The notes under the pieces were generated by a model. The model was not told the DNA's origin. It searched no databases and saw only the letters and a program-made list of their open reading frames with translations. Positions 1 to 8,278 of a stretch of DNA of 64,000 nt are shown one piece after another. The position numbers were made by a program, and so were the translations under genes. Position 1 is the stretch's first letter. Every line of letters begins with the position of its first letter. Source of the stretch: Mesorhizobium amorphae (GTDB taxonomy: Bacteria; Pseudomonadota; Alphaproteobacteria; Rhizobiales; Rhizobiaceae); assembly GCA_003240775.1 (NCBI GenBank), contig QFNI01000017.1, positions 4,903 through 68,902 on the forward strand. Reading direction: 5' to 3'.

Positions 1-1195
1 CCGCCAGCGTCGGCTCGCTCACCGAGGCGTCGGCTTCCGCTGTGCGCGACAGGCGCTGGAGCGCCTCGCGCATCCGCACCACCTGATCCTCGTAGCCTGG
101 AACCGATGAAGGCTCGAAGGCTCCTGACGCGCTTTCGCCGATGCCCTTCACGCGCTCGCGCATGGCGGTTTTGGCCAGCAGCGCTTCAAGGGGCACCGCG
201 CAATGACGCGGGTCGCCGTAGTAGAATTCCCGGTCGGCGAAGGCGAGCTTGGTCGCTTCGGCGATCGTATGGACGAAAGGGGCGCCGCCCACATCCACCC
301 GCTCGATCTCCGTCTGCGCCAGCATCGCCAGCATCTGCAGGAAGACCGGCCCCTGCCCCCATGTGTCGGTCTTGTGGACGGTGTGGCCATGATAGGTGAA
401 GCTTACGGTGTTCTCGTAGCTCGCCTGCCAGCTTGCCATGTCGTCGGCGCAAAGCACACCGCGATGGGCTGCGCCCGATCCGTCCATGACCTCGGTCTCG
501 CGCACGAAGCGATCGATCTCTTCGGCCACGAAGCCGCGGTAGAAAGCCTCGCGCGCGCCCTCGATCTGGCTTTCGCGGTCGCTGCCCGCGGCTTCGGCCT
601 CGCGCAGCAGCCGGCGCCAAGTGTGTGCCAGCGTCTCGTTTCGGAAGGTTTCGCCCTCGTGCGGCAGCCTGCCGCCGGGCACGAAGAAGGCTGCCGAACT
701 CGGCCAGTGCGCCTCGAAGAAGGGCTGCAGGCGTGCGATCGTCGTGGAAACCGTGGCGTGAAGGGGGTGCCCGCGCCCGGCGTAGTGGATCGCGGGCTCC
801 AGCACGTCGCGCAGCTTGAGGCGCCCGTGATCGCGCAGCAGCAGCATCCACGCGTCGAAGGAGCCGGGGATGACGGTGGCCAGCATGCCGTTGCCGGGAA
901 TAAGCTCGAGGCCCTCGCGCTTGTAGTGGTCGATCGTTGCCGCTTTCGGCGCGGGCGCCTGGCCGCAGAGAACCTCGGTTCGACCGGTGCGCGCCGAATG
1001 AAAGATGATGGGAACGTCGCCACCCGGCCCCATCAGGTTCGGCTGCACCACCTGGAGCACGAAGGCCGCAGCCACGGTGGCGTCGAACGCATTGCCGCCC
1101 CGCTCCATCATCGCCATGCCGCTCGACGAGGCCAGCCAGTGCGTGGACGCGACGACGCCGAGCGATCCCTTGATGTCCGGCCGGGTTGTGAACAC
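1..1195 (-). CDS. gamma-glutamyltransferase family protein (partial, C-terminus outside window)
   Basis: About 398 residues are visible and the frame is open to the window edge, so the C-terminal part lies to the left. Gamma-glutamyltransferases are Ntn hydrolases that cleave gamma-glutamyl amides such as glutathione; they autoprocess at a conserved Thr in the second half, which is not in view. What is seen is the large-subunit side: VFTTRPDIKGSLGVVAST at the N-terminus, ERGGNAFDATVAAAF, LMGPGGD, PGSFDAW, then HKTDTWGQGPVFLQ and EATKLAFADREFYYGDP. I chose the GTG at 1195 because GAGG lies 9 bases upstream and homologues begin near the FTTRP motif; an in-frame ATG at 1252 is the alternative. 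No signal peptide is evident, so it may be a cytoplasmic member of the family. It lies 203 bases downstream of a co-oriented LysR gene and may be co-transcribed with it. Confidence 0.9.
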   Translation of the reverse strand, partial: MFTTRPDIKGSLGVVASTHWLASSSGMAMMERGGNAFDATVAAAFVLQVVQPNLMGPGGDVPIIFHSARTGRTEVLCGQAPAPKAATIDHYKREGLELIPGNGMLATVIPGSFDAWMLLLRDHGRLKLRDVLEPAIHYAGRGHPLHATVSTTIARLQPFFEAHWPSSAAFFVPGGRLPHEGETFRNETLAHTWRRLLREAEAAGSDRESQIEGAREAFYRGFVAEEIDRFVRETEVMDGSGAAHRGVLCADDMASWQASYENTVSFTYHGHTVHKTDTWGQGPVFLQMLAMLAQTEIERVDVGGAPFVHTIAEATKLAFADREFYYGDPRHCAVPLEALLAKTAMRERVKGIGESASGAFEPSSVPGYEDQVVRMREALQRLSRTAEADASVSEPTLA

Positions 1196-1398
1196 GATGG
1201 CGATCCTCGACGGCTGGCAGCGCAAGAGCCGTCGCGCTTGCAGGGTCTTCATCAGTTGGGTTGCCGGAAGGCGGCGTCAATCCACCGGCGCGGATTGCCC
1301 GAGCGCTCGGATCAGTCGATCGGAAGCAGCCCTCCGCTGCGCGGCGCATCCCAGGCCTGGGTCGATGAGCGTGCCAGCTCGTCAGCAGAAGCCGAGGT

Positions 1399-2319
1399 TC
1401 AAGCCTTCCGATCCGAACCTGCTTCCAGAATTCCGAGATCGTCCGCCCGCGCGCGGATCGTGTCCCGCAACTCCGCGATGAAGACATCCGTTGCCGGCGA
1501 GTTTCGCTCCGCGCTGCGGGTGAGGAGGCCAACCGTGCGGGAAGCCGAGGTGTCCTCGAGCGGCAGAAAGGCTAGGCCTTCCTCCCATGGTGCGATGGAC
1601 AGATAGGGCAAGGCCGTGATCCCCAGGCCGGCCCGCACCAGCGCCACGAGCGAGAGCACGTTGTGGACCACGATGGGGGCTTCCGAGATCAGTTCCGCGA
1701 GCGCGGGCGCACCGGTGAGCGAGCTGATCCCGTTGCTGAGAAAGGTCCGGTCCTGGAGATCGCGCCAGCTCAGCGGCAGCGCGTGTCGCGCGAGCGGGTC
1801 GTCGCTGCGGCAGACGATGCCGAGCCGTTCCGTGAACAGGGGCTCGAAGCGCAGTTCCGGGCGGGCGCGGGGCAGGCTGGCCACGCCGAACGCCACCTTT
1901 CCCTTCTCGACGGCCTCCGCCACCGTGGGCGAATCCGCGTCGCGCACGTTGATCTCCACGCCGGGATGGCTGCGGCGGAAGGCGGGAAGCATCGCCGGCA
2001 GGATCGCGGTCGCGATGGAAGGCACGCAGGCGAGGTCGACGCGGCCCGTCTGGTTGCGCGCGAAGGCCCTGATCGAGGCCACCGCGCGCTCGTGATGGGA
2101 CAGAAGATCGCGCGCCTGGGCAAGCACCATCTGGCCGGCCGCGGAAAGCCTGTTCTTGCGCTCGCTTTCGAACAGCGGAACACCGACCTCGGCTTCCAGC
2201 GTCTTCAGCGAAAGCGACACCGTGGATGGAGTGCGGCCGAGCCGCTCGGCAGCCTCCGTCAGGCTCCCCATCTCGGCCACCATGGCAAAGGTCCTGAGGC
2301 TTCCGAGCGAATAGCGCAT
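1399..2319 (-). CDS. LysR-family transcriptional regulator
   Basis: 306 residues, the normal LysR length. The N-terminal winged helix-turn-helix is clear (LRTFAMVAEMGSLTEAAERLGRTPSTVSLSLKTLE, about residues 8-43, shown here in outline as SLTEAAERLG and TPSTVSLSLKTLE), followed by the substrate-binding domain. The ATG at 2319 begins the usual MRYSLGSLRTF start; longer in-frame readings upstream are non-homologous. It is divergent from the aldehyde dehydrogenase operon with a 99-base gap that carries an inverted repeat with T-N11-A spacing, so it most likely controls that operon and itself. The effector is unknown. Gamma-glutamyltransferase follows on the same strand. Confidence 0.93.
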   Translation of the reverse strand: MRYSLGSLRTFAMVAEMGSLTEAAERLGRTPSTVSLSLKTLEAEVGVPLFESERKNRLSAAGQMVLAQARDLLSHHERAVASIRAFARNQTGRVDLACVPSIATAILPAMLPAFRRSHPGVEINVRDADSPTVAEAVEKGKVAFGVASLPRARPELRFEPLFTERLGIVCRSDDPLARHALPLSWRDLQDRTFLSNGISSLTGAPALAELISEAPIVVHNVLSLVALVRAGLGITALPYLSIAPWEEGLAFLPLEDTSASRTVGLLTRSAERNSPATDVFIAELRDTIRARADDLGILEAGSDRKA

Positions 2320-2329
2320 CGCGAATCCA

Positions 2330-2346
2330 TTTCGATTTTTCCGAAA
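2330..2346. promoter_or_regulatory. candidate LysR operator between LysR gene and aldehyde dehydrogenase
   Basis: TTTCG-N7-CGAAA inverted repeat containing a T-N11-A motif (T at 2332, A at 2344), 11 bases upstream of the LysR start codon in the divergent intergenic region. The position fits an autoregulatory LysR box. It is short and rests on pattern alone. Confidence 0.4.
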
Positions 2347-2418
2347 CAGCGTCGAGTTATTCAGAATTGACCGAAGCCGCGCAAGGGCACCATCCTCCCC
2401 GCAACAAGAGGAGCGAGC

Positions 2419-3870
2419 GTGGCGGACGCATTTCGGAACTTCATCGGCGGCGAATGGGTGGCAGGCGCCGACAGCGCGCCCGATATCAACCCGTCCGACC
2501 TGTCGGACGTGGTGGGCCACTACGCGCAGGCCGACCGCGCCCAGCTCGACCGCGCCATCGGGGCCGCACGCGAGGCGGCGCCTGCATGGGCCGCGACACC
2601 GATCGAGGCGCGCCACAAGGCGCTTTCGGCCATCGGCAACGAGCTGATCGCGCGCTCTGCCGAACTCGGCGAGCTGCTTTCGCGCGAAGAAGGCAAGCCC
2701 CGTGCCGAAGGCGTGGGCGAGGTGACGCGGGCGGGCCAGTTCTTTCTGTTCTATGCCGCCGAATGCCATCGCCTCTATGGCGAGAACGCCGACAGCGTGC
2801 GGCCCGGCATCGAGGTCGATGTGCGGCGCGAGCCGGTGGGCGTGGTGGCCGTGGTGTCGCCGTGGAATTTCCCTGTGGCCACCGCGAGCTGGAAGATCGC
2901 GCCCGCACTCGCCTACGGCAACACCGTGATCTGGAAGCCGTCGAGCCTGACGCCTGCTTCCGCCTGGGCACTCGCCGAGATCGTGTCGCGCCAGGGGCTG
3001 CCGGCGGGCGCCTTCAACCTCGTGATGGGCTCGGGCGGCACGATCGGCGACGCCTTGGCCGAAAGCTCGGATATCGATGCTATCACGCTGACGGGCTCGT
3101 ATGAGACGGGCCGCCATGTGGCGGTGAAGGCTGCGCCCAACCTCACCAAGCTCCAGCTCGAGATGGGCTCCAAGAACGCGCTCGTCGTGATGGACGACGC
3201 CGACCTGGATCTCGCGGTGGCCCATGCCGTGAACGGCGCCTTCTTCGGTTCGGGCCAGAAATGTACGGCGTCCTCCCGCATCGTGGTGGACCGGAAGGTC
3301 CATGCCGAGTTCTCCGAGCGCTTCGTCAATGCGGCAAGCGCGCTGCGGGTCGGCCACGCGCTCGATGCGGACACCCAGATCGGGCCGGTGGCGGATGCCA
3401 GGCAGATGGCGGCCGCCGAGCGCTACACGGCGTTGGGCCGCGAGCTCGGCGCGGAACTCGCCTGCGGGGGCACGCGCCTCGAACGGCGCACGGAGGGTTT
3501 CTTCTTCGCGCCCACCGTGTTCCTGGGCACCACCAACCAGATGGCGCTGAACCGCGAGGAGATGTTCGTGCCGATCGCCTGCGTGATCGAGTCGGATGGC
3601 TTCGAGCATGCGGTCTCGATCGTCAACGACACGGAATACGGGCTGACGGCCGGCATCATGACGCGCTCGCTGGCACGCGCCACAGCCTTTCGCCGCAGCG
3701 TGAAGACGGGCTGCGTGATGGTGAACCTGCCGACCGCCGGCACCGACTACCACGTGCCCTTCGGCGGCCGGAAGCATTCCTCACACGGCCCGCGCGAGCA
3801 GGGGCGAGCCGCAGCCGAGTTCTACACGGCCGTGAAGACCACCTATTCCTGGGCGGGCACGCCCGAATGA
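2419..3870 (+). CDS. NAD(P)+-dependent aldehyde dehydrogenase, 2-oxoglutarate semialdehyde dehydrogenase-like
   Basis: 483 residues, full-length ALDH superfamily enzyme that oxidises an aldehyde to a carboxylate. Visible motifs are PWNFP and WKPSS in the cofactor domain, the general-base Glu in LQLEMGSKN, and the catalytic Cys in GSGQKCTASSR. The EMGSKN and GQKCTASSR variants resemble the YcbD-like 2-oxoglutarate semialdehyde dehydrogenases used in sugar-acid and hydroxyproline catabolism more than betaine or succinate semialdehyde enzymes; this is a family resemblance, not proof of substrate. The start is a GTG at 2419 with AGGAG 7 bases upstream. The stop overlaps the next gene's start (ATGA), so it is the first gene of the operon running to 12815. 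Confidence 0.93.
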   Translation: MADAFRNFIGGEWVAGADSAPDINPSDLSDVVGHYAQADRAQLDRAIGAAREAAPAWAATPIEARHKALSAIGNELIARSAELGELLSREEGKPRAEGVGEVTRAGQFFLFYAAECHRLYGENADSVRPGIEVDVRREPVGVVAVVSPWNFPVATASWKIAPALAYGNTVIWKPSSLTPASAWALAEIVSRQGLPAGAFNLVMGSGGTIGDALAESSDIDAITLTGSYETGRHVAVKAAPNLTKLQLEMGSKNALVVMDDADLDLAVAHAVNGAFFGSGQKCTASSRIVVDRKVHAEFSERFVNAASALRVGHALDADTQIGPVADARQMAAAERYTALGRELGAELACGGTRLERRTEGFFFAPTVFLGTTNQMALNREEMFVPIACVIESDGFEHAVSIVNDTEYGLTAGIMTRSLARATAFRRSVKTGCVMVNLPTAGTDYHVPFGGRKHSSHGPREQGRAAAEFYTAVKTTYSWAGTPE

Positions 3871-4892
3871 GCGCGGCTGAACCCTTCCGTCATCGCGGCG
3901 TGGTGATCGACTGCCTGCAATATGCCCGCTACGGGGAGCGGATCTTCCGCGAGCTGCGCGAAGGCGGGGTGGACGCGATCCACACGACGATCGCCTACCA
4001 CGAGGATTTCCGCGAGACGGTGGAGAACATCGTTTCCTGGAACCGCCTGTTCGCCGAGCACGCCGACCTGATCTTTCCCGGCCGCACCGGCCAGGACGTG
4101 CGCCGCGCCCGCACCGAGGGGCGCACGGCCGTATTCTTCGGCCTCCAGAATCCCTCCCCCATCGAGGACGATATCGGGCTGGTCGAGGTCTGCCACACGC
4201 TCGGCGTGCGCTTCATGCAGCTCTCCTACAACAACCAGAGCCTGCTTGCCGCAGGCTGCTACGAGCGCGAGGATTCCGGCATCACCCGCATGGGGCGCGA
4301 GGTGATCGGCGAGATGAACCGGCTGGGGCTCGTGATCGACATGAGCCATTCGGGCACGCGCTCGACGCTGGAAGCCATCGAGCTTTCCGCGCGGCCGATC
4401 GCCATCACCCACGCCAATCCCCATTCCTGGCACCCCGTGCCGCGCAACAAGCCCGATGCCGTGCTGCGCGCGCTGGCACAAAGCGGCGGCATGCTGGGCT
4501 TCAGCCTTTACCCCCACCACCTCCGCGGCGGCTCGGCCTGCACGCTTTCGGATTTCTGCCAGATGGTGGCGCGCACGGCCGAGCTGATGGGTGCCGAGCA
4601 TCTCGGCATCGGCTCGGACCTCTGCCAGGACCAGCCGGCCGAAGTGGTGCAGTGGATGCGCCGCGGCACCTGGACCAGAGAGCCCGCCGACCCGTCCGTG
4701 GCCTTTCCCCCCCAGCCCGACTGGTTCGAGACCGGCCGCGATTTTCCGCGCATCGCCGAAGGGTTGGCTGCCGTGGGCTTCTCGGCCGCAGAGGTTGCCG
4801 GGATCATGGGCAACAACTGGCTGCGCTTCTTCGACCAGGCCTTCGAGCCGGAGGGTGCGGCTTCCCCGCCGATCCGGCTGCGCGCGAGCTGA
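3867..4892 (+). CDS. membrane dipeptidase-like metallopeptidase (peptidase M19)
   Basis: 341 residues, matching the M19 (renal dipeptidase-like) family, which are zinc-dependent dipeptidases with a TIM-barrel fold. Diagnostic stretches are the early GVVIDCLQ, LGVRFMQLSYNNQ, the GLVIDMSHSG metal/active-site segment, ITHANPHSW and GIGSDLCQD, and the C-terminal GNNWLRFF, which corresponds to the usual GGNFLRV-type end. There is no signal peptide, so it should be cytoplasmic. It begins with ATG inside the ATGA overlap of the upstream aldehyde dehydrogenase. Similar peptidases sit in betaine, proline-type and other amino-acid-derivative operons, suggesting that an imported dipeptide or N-acyl-like amino acid is split here. 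Confidence 0.92.
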   Translation: MSAAEPFRHRGVVIDCLQYARYGERIFRELREGGVDAIHTTIAYHEDFRETVENIVSWNRLFAEHADLIFPGRTGQDVRRARTEGRTAVFFGLQNPSPIEDDIGLVEVCHTLGVRFMQLSYNNQSLLAAGCYEREDSGITRMGREVIGEMNRLGLVIDMSHSGTRSTLEAIELSARPIAITHANPHSWHPVPRNKPDAVLRALAQSGGMLGFSLYPHHLRGGSACTLSDFCQMVARTAELMGAEHLGIGSDLCQDQPAEVVQWMRRGTWTREPADPSVAFPPQPDWFETGRDFPRIAEGLAAVGFSAAEVAGIMGNNWLRFFDQAFEPEGAASPPIRLRAS

Positions 4893-4895
4893 CCC

Positions 4896-7238
4896 GTGAT
4901 GCCCGCGCCCCTCCCCGAGCCCGCCACGCCGCTGCGCCTGCCCGAAGAGGTGCTGACGCTCGCGCGCATGGGAAGTTTCCACCAGACGCGGCTTAGCTTC
5001 ATGCGCGTGCTGCTGCGGCGCATCGCGGCCGAAGGCTGGCAGGTGTCGCGGCCCTTGTGGGCGATCGACGCGCGGGGCGTGGGGACGGCCGTCTACGAGG
5101 TGCGGACGGGCGAAGGCCGCATCTATTCGCTGGTCGCGTTCGGCCACGACCTGCCGGCCGAAAAGCGCACCGACCGGGTGATCGCGGAAGCCTGGGATGC
5201 GACGTTCGCGCTGCATGACGGCACCGTCAGCGATGCCGACATCGAGCGCCTGCGCGGGAACGTGCCGCGCCAGGAGGCCGGCCGCTGCTCTGCCGCCGAA
5301 CTCGTCATGGCGCGCGCCAACCGCTCGGTGCGGCTGTTCGACGAGGTGGTCGCGGCGCTGGCCGCGGGCCGCCAGCCCGAAACGGCGGCAGTCGATGCGG
5401 TGGGCTACCTGATGCGCACCACGGCCGTTTACGGCGGCGGCAAGTTCGGCCTGGCCGACCGCGAGCGCTATGCCGACCGGCCCGAGCTTGCAGGCCCCTT
5501 CGCGGCCGAGATGCTCGCGGTCTGGCTGATCCGCAGCTTCACCGCCGACCTCGCCGAGTACATGGCGGCCCTCCGGTCGCCCGAGACCGCCGTGCCGCTC
5601 GACCGTGCGCTGCGCCGCCGCTTGGGCGTGGGCAACTCCACCGGCCTCGGCATGGCGCCCTTCGTGGTCAACCATCCCGGCCTGTTCCACCGCTGGATCA
5701 AAGCGCGAGAGACCGCGCTCGCCCGCGTGCGGGGGCTGGAACGCGCCGCGCCCGAGGCGATGGGGGAGTTCTTCCGCCATCTCGCCGAAGGCCGCGCCCG
5801 GATCGCCGCGTGGCGCACGGATGACCCGACGCAGGCAAGCCGCATCGCTTCCTTGCGTGATGACCTTTCGCGCCTTGCCGCGCATCTGGAATCGCAGGAC
5901 CTCGCCGGGCCCTTTGCGTGGGATCGCCTCTTCCGTTTCGCCGCCGAGACGCTGGGCCAGGAGGCGCAGGAGTTCCTGGTGGGCCTTCTGCTCGAACCCC
6001 ACGGCGCGCTGGTGGACGATCTCGCGCCGCTGATGGCGGGCGATGAAATGTCCGACCAGGGCCTGGACGGCGCGATGCCGCTTGGTGCGTTGCGTGAGGC
6101 CATCGAGCGCTTCTACGGCTTCGCGCTTTCGACGGACTTCGCCGCTCCCGAGGCGCAGGCGCGCTTCTGGTACGTGTCCGAGGAAAAGCTTGAGCCGCGG
6201 CTGGGCGAGCGTCGAGCCGAGCACGGCGCAGAACGCGAGCAGCCGCTCGGCGTCGGTCGCGACGTGGCGCAGCTTCACTCCGCCCTGGCGAAACATCCTG
6301 CCGGGACACCTGTGGCCGCATTGCTTGCAGCCGAGCCCGAGTTTCGTTTCGCCGTGCGCCGTGTCCAGCTTGCGGCACGCCGGCCCTATGCCGAGATCCG
6401 CGACAACCTGCTCGGCGCCGCCATGCGGCCGGTGGACATCCTGCGCTGCAAGTTGTCCTTCTTCGGCGCCACCGATTTCGACCCGCGCTCCGACCGCTGG
6501 GTGCGCATCGCGCTGTTCCGCGACGCGCCCTTTCCCGACGAGATCGCCGTGGGAACACCCGCGCTCCGGCCGGCGGCAACCCCGCCGGACGTGCCCGAAG
6601 GCTTCTCGCTCAACGAGATCGGCGCGGAACTGCGCAAGGCCGCACGCGGGGCCTGCCTGCCTTGGGGCTTGGCGGACGAGGCGGGCCGCGCCGGCCGCAC
6701 CCTTGCGGCCTCCATCCCCGACGCTTTGCCCGCTCTCGCCGATGCGCTGGAAGCCGTCGAGAGCGGTGCGTGCGCGTGGCGCATGCGCTGGAATAAAACA
6801 GTGCTGGAGGCAGCCGACGAGCGCCCCGTCAGCCTGCTCGCCCTCGGCCCCGCCATCAGCGATTTCCTGCCCTTCGCGGCTCCCTTGCAAGTCACGGCCT
6901 CCGTGGCGGCCCCGGCCCTTCTGGCTCCGTTTCTCGCGGCGACCGCCCTGCGGCTCGGCCGCGTGCTGACCGTGCTCGCCGGTGGGCATGTCGTGCGAGT
7001 GGGGGGCGACTGCCTTTCCCTGTTCGATGCGCTGGGCGGGCTCGATGCATCGAATGGTCTGCGCGTCGAGGTTTCGACAGAGGCATGCGCGCCTGTGGCT
7101 GCTCGGGCTGCCGGCCCCGTCGCCCTGCCAGACACGCTCTGGCGCCGCTTCAACCGGCTGGCCGCGCTCACCTATGTGCCGGCCTCCTCCCAGTCGCGCT
7201 TGGCGGGCGCCGGTGCAGGGCTCAGCGACAATGACTGA
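4896..7238 (+). CDS. conserved-looking protein of unknown function, 780 residues
   Basis: I do not recognise this protein. It is long, soluble-looking and rich in Ala/Arg/Leu helices, without signal peptide or transmembrane run and without a P-loop, Rossmann or metal-binding motif that I can name. Features that look non-random include TAVYGGGKFGLADRERY (about residues 170-186), GNSTGLGMAPFVVNHPGLFH (about 248-267), RFWYVSEEKLEPRLGER near the middle and a terminal YVPASSQSR...GAGAGLSDND. It starts at GTG 4896 or ATG 4899 three bases after the dipeptidase stop, and its end overlaps the Ldh2-family gene by 8 bases, so it is co-translated with the two enzymes. An enzyme or scaffold of the same pathway is the natural guess, but no function is assigned. 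Confidence 0.85.
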   Translation: MMPAPLPEPATPLRLPEEVLTLARMGSFHQTRLSFMRVLLRRIAAEGWQVSRPLWAIDARGVGTAVYEVRTGEGRIYSLVAFGHDLPAEKRTDRVIAEAWDATFALHDGTVSDADIERLRGNVPRQEAGRCSAAELVMARANRSVRLFDEVVAALAAGRQPETAAVDAVGYLMRTTAVYGGGKFGLADRERYADRPELAGPFAAEMLAVWLIRSFTADLAEYMAALRSPETAVPLDRALRRRLGVGNSTGLGMAPFVVNHPGLFHRWIKARETALARVRGLERAAPEAMGEFFRHLAEGRARIAAWRTDDPTQASRIASLRDDLSRLAAHLESQDLAGPFAWDRLFRFAAETLGQEAQEFLVGLLLEPHGALVDDLAPLMAGDEMSDQGLDGAMPLGALREAIERFYGFALSTDFAAPEAQARFWYVSEEKLEPRLGERRAEHGAEREQPLGVGRDVAQLHSALAKHPAGTPVAALLAAEPEFRFAVRRVQLAARRPYAEIRDNLLGAAMRPVDILRCKLSFFGATDFDPRSDRWVRIALFRDAPFPDEIAVGTPALRPAATPPDVPEGFSLNEIGAELRKAARGACLPWGLADEAGRAGRTLAASIPDALPALADALEAVESGACAWRMRWNKTVLEAADERPVSLLALGPAISDFLPFAAPLQVTASVAAPALLAPFLAATALRLGRVLTVLAGGHVVRVGGDCLSLFDALGGLDASNGLRVEVSTEACAPVAARAAGPVALPDTLWRRFNRLAALTYVPASSQSRLAGAGAGLSDND

Positions 7239-8241
7239 TCATTCCACCCTTTCCATCGAAGCGGTCGAGGCGCTCGCCTTCGATGCGCTCGTGCGCTGCG
7301 GCGCGCAGGAGCGGGGCGCCCGCTCGCTGGCGCGGGCGGCGGCCGCCGCCGAAGCCGACGGCATCGCCTCGCACGGGTTGGCCTATCTGCCGATCTATTG
7401 CGAGCATCTTCTCTGCGGCAAGGTGGTGGGCAGCGCCGAACCGCGCGCCGAGCGGGCCGCGCCCGCCCTCGTCACCGTCGATGCCGGCATGGGCTTTGCG
7501 CACCCCGCGATCGACCTCGGCTTCGCCCAACTCGTGCCGCTGGCGCGCGAGATGGGCATCGCAGCGCTCGCCGTGCGCAATTCCTACAATTGCGGCGTGC
7601 TCGGCCACCACACCGAAAAGCTCGCGGCCCTTGGCCTGCTCGCGCTCGGCTTCACCCATGCGCCCGCTTCCATCGCCCCCGTTGGCGGCCGTCGCGCGGT
7701 GGTGGGCACCAACCCCTTCGCCATCGCCGCCCCCGGCCGGGATGGGCGCATCGCGCTTTCGATCGACCAGAGCGCGAGCGTGATCGCCAAGAGCGAGATC
7801 GCCAAGCGCAAGCGCGAGGGCCGCTCGATCCCGCCCGACTGGGCTTTCGGCCCCGATGGCGAGCCGACCACCGACCCCGATCTGGCGCTCCAGGGCACCA
7901 TGGCGCCGTCGGGTGGCTACAAGGGCTTCGGCATCGGCCTGCTGGTCGAGCTTCTGGCTTCGGCCGCTGCCGGCGCGCTCCCCTCCACGCAAGCCAGCCC
8001 CTTCTCGGGTCCTGCGGGCGGACCGCCGCGCACGGGCCAGTTCTTCATCGCCATCGACGCCGGCAAGAGCTCGGACGGCCTGTTTGCGAGCCGCGCCGAG
8101 GCGCTGGCTGAGGCCATCGCCGAGCAGCCCGGCGCGCGTGTGCAGGGCGCCCGCCGCGCTGCCGCCCGCGAGGCTGCCCGTCGCGACGGCGTCTCCGTGC
8201 CGGCGGCGCTGATCGCGCGTGTCGAGGCGCTCGGCACCTGA
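7231..8241 (+). CDS. Ldh2-family malate/lactate/ureidoglycolate-type dehydrogenase
   Basis: 336 residues of the Ldh2 fold (malate/L-lactate dehydrogenase family), whose members use NAD(P)H on 2-oxo or imino acids: malate, ureidoglycolate, 2,3-diketogulonate, and delta1-pyrroline/piperideine-2-carboxylate. Supporting stretches are DGIASHGLAYLP near the N-terminus, VTVDAGMGFAHPAID, the NSYNCGVLGHH segment with the active-site His, VGTNPFAIAAPG and SGGYKGFGIGLLVE. The ATG at 7231 lies inside the end of the 780-residue gene. The neighbouring 2-oxoglutarate-semialdehyde-type dehydrogenase would fit an imino acid reductase (pyrroline-2-carboxylate type), but the substrate is an inference from context. 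Confidence 0.9.
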   Translation: MTDHSTLSIEAVEALAFDALVRCGAQERGARSLARAAAAAEADGIASHGLAYLPIYCEHLLCGKVVGSAEPRAERAAPALVTVDAGMGFAHPAIDLGFAQLVPLAREMGIAALAVRNSYNCGVLGHHTEKLAALGLLALGFTHAPASIAPVGGRRAVVGTNPFAIAAPGRDGRIALSIDQSASVIAKSEIAKRKREGRSIPPDWAFGPDGEPTTDPDLALQGTMAPSGGYKGFGIGLLVELLASAAAGALPSTQASPFSGPAGGPPRTGQFFIAIDAGKSSDGLFASRAEALAEAIAEQPGARVQGARRAAAREAARRDGVSVPAALIARVEALGT

Positions 8242-8278
8242 ACCACCAAAACACAACAAAAAGAGGGAAACTGACGAA

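Noticed and set aside
3843..6989. A minus-strand open frame of over 1000 codons opposite the dipeptidase and the 780-residue gene
   Set aside because: It is the mirror of high third-position G/C in the plus-strand genes; composition is His/Arg/Gly-rich nonsense with no domain, and it spans two well-supported genes.
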